DNA of 64,000 nt from SZAS-79 sp965279075 (GTDB lineage: Bacteria; Pseudomonadota; Gammaproteobacteria; Burkholderiales; SG8-39). The notes under the pieces were generated by a model. That model was not told the DNA's origin, made no database searches, and worked only from the letters and a program-made list of their open reading frames with translations. A program made the translations under genes and the position numbers. The stretch is from assembly GCA_965279075.1 (NCBI GenBank), contig CBDIHI010000011.1, forward strand, positions 558,001 to 622,000, read 5' to 3'. Positions 61,749 through 64,000 of the stretch are shown here, piece by piece (within the stretch, counting starts at the first letter, position 1; every line of letters starts with the position of its first letter).

Positions 61749-64000
61749 CTAGCGCGTGCCCAGCTGCGAGCGCAGCTGGTCGAGGTTCCTCGGGGTGGCG
61801 CGCGCGAAGGATTCGGCGCCTTCCTCGCCCGAGCCGCCCAGCGGGATGGTGGCGTCGTAGAGCCACTTCGCGCTGCGCGCGGCGCCCTGGCCCACGGGCT
61901 CTGCCAGCGCATCCGAAGCCGGCCCGCCTGCCCCTTCGATGACGGCGATGTCCGAGATCGGGTGCACGCGGCTGGCCATCGCCCAGATGAGTTCCGCCGG
62001 GTCCGTCGCGCTGACGTCGGGGTCGATCGCGATCGCCAGCCTGGCGAGCCCGCTGGGGCCCGACAGGGCCGCCAGCAAGGCGGTTTTCGCCTGGCCCGCA
62101 ACGCGCGGCGCGAGCTGCACGACGGTCACCAGGCCGCCGGTTTCGGCCGGGCAGTGCACATCGCGCAGGTCCAGGCCGCCTTCGATCGTGCGCAGGTGCC
62201 GCGCGGTGAGGACTTCGCTCGCGACCGCCATCGCGCTGGTGACGTCGAGTCCCGCGTCGACCCTCGCCGGCAGGCTGCGGCATGTGTCATAGGTGAAGCG
62301 GACCGTGTCCAGCGTGACACCCGCGTAGCCGGCGATGCCCGGGATCGCGCTGGTATGGCTGGGGGCGGCGGGGTCGATCTCCCCGTCGATCAGCGCGCCG
62401 GCGTCGGCCGGGTAGGGCAGGCCCTTGCCGACCACCAGCGGGATCGCCCCGCCGGCGAGCGCGCCGGCCAGCGAGTAATCCGCGTCGGCCCCGAGCGTGC
62501 CGAAGGCCGCGGCCAGCATCACGCCAGCCGACGGGCCGAGCACCAGCCGCGCAGGCTGGCGCTGCGACAGCAGGCGCGCGAGGCGCGGGCTGTCCAGCGC
62601 GATCTGCAGCACCTCGCCCGAGCGGAAGGCCCGCACCAGGCACAGCGACGGGTTTCGGGCATCACCGAGCACCAGCACGCCGGTGAAGAGCTGCCGCGAA
62701 TCCGAAGGCAGCCCATCGAGCCGCGCCTGGCGCAGCACCGGAGTGGGCGTCTCGAGCGGCGCGATGCGCGATTCGAAGCGGTCGCGCAGCGTGAACACGA
62801 ACCCCTCGGTGCCCATGCCCAGCGCACTGGCCCAGTCGCCGCGGCCGGCGGGTCTGGCCACCCACGCGTAGCGCGAACGGGTGGCTTCGTCCATGCGCGG
62901 GTCGAGCGTCGCGTCGAACAGGGCCTTGGTGCCGGTGCGGTGCATCGGGTTCACGCCGGGGTCGAGCGGCGATGCGTTGTCGAGCGTGAACACGCGGGTG
63001 CGGTCGATCTTCGTCAGGCCGGAGGCGGCGTCGAACCGCGACGACAGCGCGCGCAGCACCGCCCACGGTTCGCTGATGTCGATGTCCCCGTCGACGGCGA
63101 CCAGCAGCTTGGGATGCAGGTAGGGGCTCGCAGCGGCCGCCATCAGTGCTGTCCTGGCCTGGCCTGCGTACAGGGGGCGCATGCGCAGCGCGACGATCAG
63201 CGGCGACATTCCGCCAGGGCAGCGGATGTCATCCAGCGCAACCAGCCCGCCGTCCACGGCCTTCAGGTGCTCGGAGAGCTTGGCCTCGACCACCGCGCAG
63301 GTGATCGAGTGCGCGTCGGACGGCGCCATGCCGCAGCTCATCGCGTAGAACACGGGCTTCGCGCGGCGCGTGATCGCCTTGACGCGGAACACGGGCGCGG
63401 TTCCGACCTTCGAGTAGGTGCCGGTCACCTCGCCGAACGGGCCCTCGGGGGCAATCTCGTCGGGCAGGATCTCGCCTTCGAGCACGAGCTCGGCATCGGC
63501 CGGCACCTCGATGTCGATGGTCTTGCACTTGACGAGGCGCACCGGCTCGCCCAGCAGCCCGCCCGCGATCGCCAGTTCGTCCACGCCGAAAGGGGCGACG
63601 AAGGCGGAGGCGAACATGATCAGCGGGTGGCCGCCGATCACCATCGCCGCCTGCATCGGGCGGCCGAGCTCCTGGTGCATCTGGTGGATGCGCATCGCCT
63701 GGCGGGGCAGCATGTAGTAGCCGGTCGTGTCGCGGCCGAGGACTTGCGCGCGGTGGACCGACATGTTGCGGATGCCGGTCTTCGGATCCTTGATGATGCA
63801 CATGCCCGAGGCGATGTAGCGGCCCGGGTCGCGGTCCGAAGTCCACATCGCGGGAATTTTCATCAGGTCCACCGCATCCCCGGTTTCGACGACTTCCTGC
63901 ACGGGCGCATCGTCGACCAGTACCGGGTCGATGGTCTTCCTCAGGCGACCGGCGAAGGCGTCGACGACCTCGGACTCGGGCAGCCCGAGCGCCACCGCCC
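61749..64000 (-). CDS. UbiD-family decarboxylase with a second degenerate UbiD half (N-terminus outside window)
   Basis: The frame is open past base 64000, so at least 748 residues of a longer protein are seen. Up to about residue 450 this is a UbiD-like domain, with NMSVHRAQVLG and EGPFGEVTGTYS carrying the metal/prenylated-FMN ligands and catalytic Glu residues. From about residue 430 to 748 a second UbiD copy follows (HLRTIEGGLDLRDVHCPAE against HLKAVDGGLVALDDIRCPG), with EGPFGE replaced by HTSAIPGIAGY. The second half is therefore probably inactive. Neighbour is a Bug receptor gene. Confidence 0.88.
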   Translation of the reverse strand, partial: AVALGLPESEVVDAFAGRLRKTIDPVLVDDAPVQEVVETGDAVDLMKIPAMWTSDRDPGRYIASGMCIIKDPKTGIRNMSVHRAQVLGRDTTGYYMLPRQAMRIHQMHQELGRPMQAAMVIGGHPLIMFASAFVAPFGVDELAIAGGLLGEPVRLVKCKTIDIEVPADAELVLEGEILPDEIAPEGPFGEVTGTYSKVGTAPVFRVKAITRRAKPVFYAMSCGMAPSDAHSITCAVVEAKLSEHLKAVDGGLVALDDIRCPGGMSPLIVALRMRPLYAGQARTALMAAAASPYLHPKLLVAVDGDIDISEPWAVLRALSSRFDAASGLTKIDRTRVFTLDNASPLDPGVNPMHRTGTKALFDATLDPRMDEATRSRYAWVARPAGRGDWASALGMGTEGFVFTLRDRFESRIAPLETPTPVLRQARLDGLPSDSRQLFTGVLVLGDARNPSLCLVRAFRSGEVLQIALDSPRLARLLSQRQPARLVLGPSAGVMLAAAFGTLGADADYSLAGALAGGAIPLVVGKGLPYPADAGALIDGEIDPAAPSHTSAIPGIAGYAGVTLDTVRFTYDTCRSLPARVDAGLDVTSAMAVASEVLTARHLRTIEGGLDLRDVHCPAETGGLVTVVQLAPRVAGQAKTALLAALSGPSGLARLAIAIDPDVSATDPAELIWAMASRVHPISDIAVIEGAGGPASDALAEPVGQGAARSAKWLYDATIPLGGSGEEGAESFARATPRNLDQLRSQLGTR

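Overview
The window is a GC-rich chromosomal segment that is most probably from a betaproteobacterium of Burkholderiales type. This is inferred from gene content, with no marker phylogeny: BamC beside DapA, two orphan Bug-type tricarboxylate receptors, several TRAP and ABC solute systems, an OxyR with both sensor cysteines, a single-chain PurL, and a YcfD-type ribosomal oxygenase. Coding density is high and many genes overlap by ATGA or TGATG. There is no CRISPR array, no insertion sequence and no rRNA. Two tRNA-Ser genes are present.

Layout. 1-8.2 kb (+): end of a probable methyltransferase gene, an APC permease, an alpha/beta hydrolase, oxyR, an MFS carrier, a 45-residue membrane peptide, a methyltransferase, dapA, bamC and an MBL-fold hydrolase. 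8.2-13 kb: an Ala/Pro lipoprotein, a PLD-like protein and roxA (-), then PrxQ, a SlyD-like PPIase and an FMN glutamate-synthase-like protein (+). 12.9-21.5 kb (-): nnrDE, a TRAP transporter with two tandem receptors, an L-2-hydroxyglutarate-oxidase-like flavoprotein, a YcsI/DUF1445 protein and a Bcr-type exporter; the 1201-residue 5-oxoprolinase gene is divergent at 21.6-25.2 kb. This reads as a transport and catabolic cluster for small acids around oxoproline and glutamate. 25.2-28.6 kb: an 1132-residue protein joining a cytoplasmic rod of roughly 500 residues to an AsmA-like periplasmic region. 28.7-34.4 kb: purL, ridA, a lone receiver, a methyltransferase and a NIPSNAP protein.

34.4-42.7 kb: an oxidoreductase, a Bax-inhibitor-1 protein, tRNA-Ser(UGA), an adhesin-E-like protein, an MFS carrier, a DUF4124-like protein, pncC, recQ, lysC and tRNA-Ser(GCU). 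Next to that tRNA, 42.7-44.9 kb holds an AT-rich gene for an Apea-type HEPN protein followed by a HEPN/MNT toxin-antitoxin pair, the clearest acquired material here. 45.2-49.3 kb: tex, an orphan TRAP receptor and a glycine-zipper lipoprotein. 49.4-52.9 kb (-): a four-gene envelope operon (LpoB, YcfL, a secreted unknown, a COG3014-like secreted protein). 53.2-55.9 kb (-): a peroxiredoxin-glutaredoxin hybrid and a Kef-type antiporter. 55.9-64 kb: a Bug receptor, an ABC importer without an ATPase gene followed by a hydantoin/Asp-Glu racemase, a hydrolase broken by several frameshifts, a second Bug gene with one frameshift, and a UbiD-type protein carrying a second, degenerate UbiD half that runs off the window.

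The most unusual items are the HEPN cargo at tRNA-Ser(GCU), the rod-AsmA protein, the tandem UbiD fusion, the LpoB/YcfL operon and the oxoproline/glutamate cluster. The dense frameshifts at 59.9-61.0 kb fall mainly at homopolymers and may be sequence errors.
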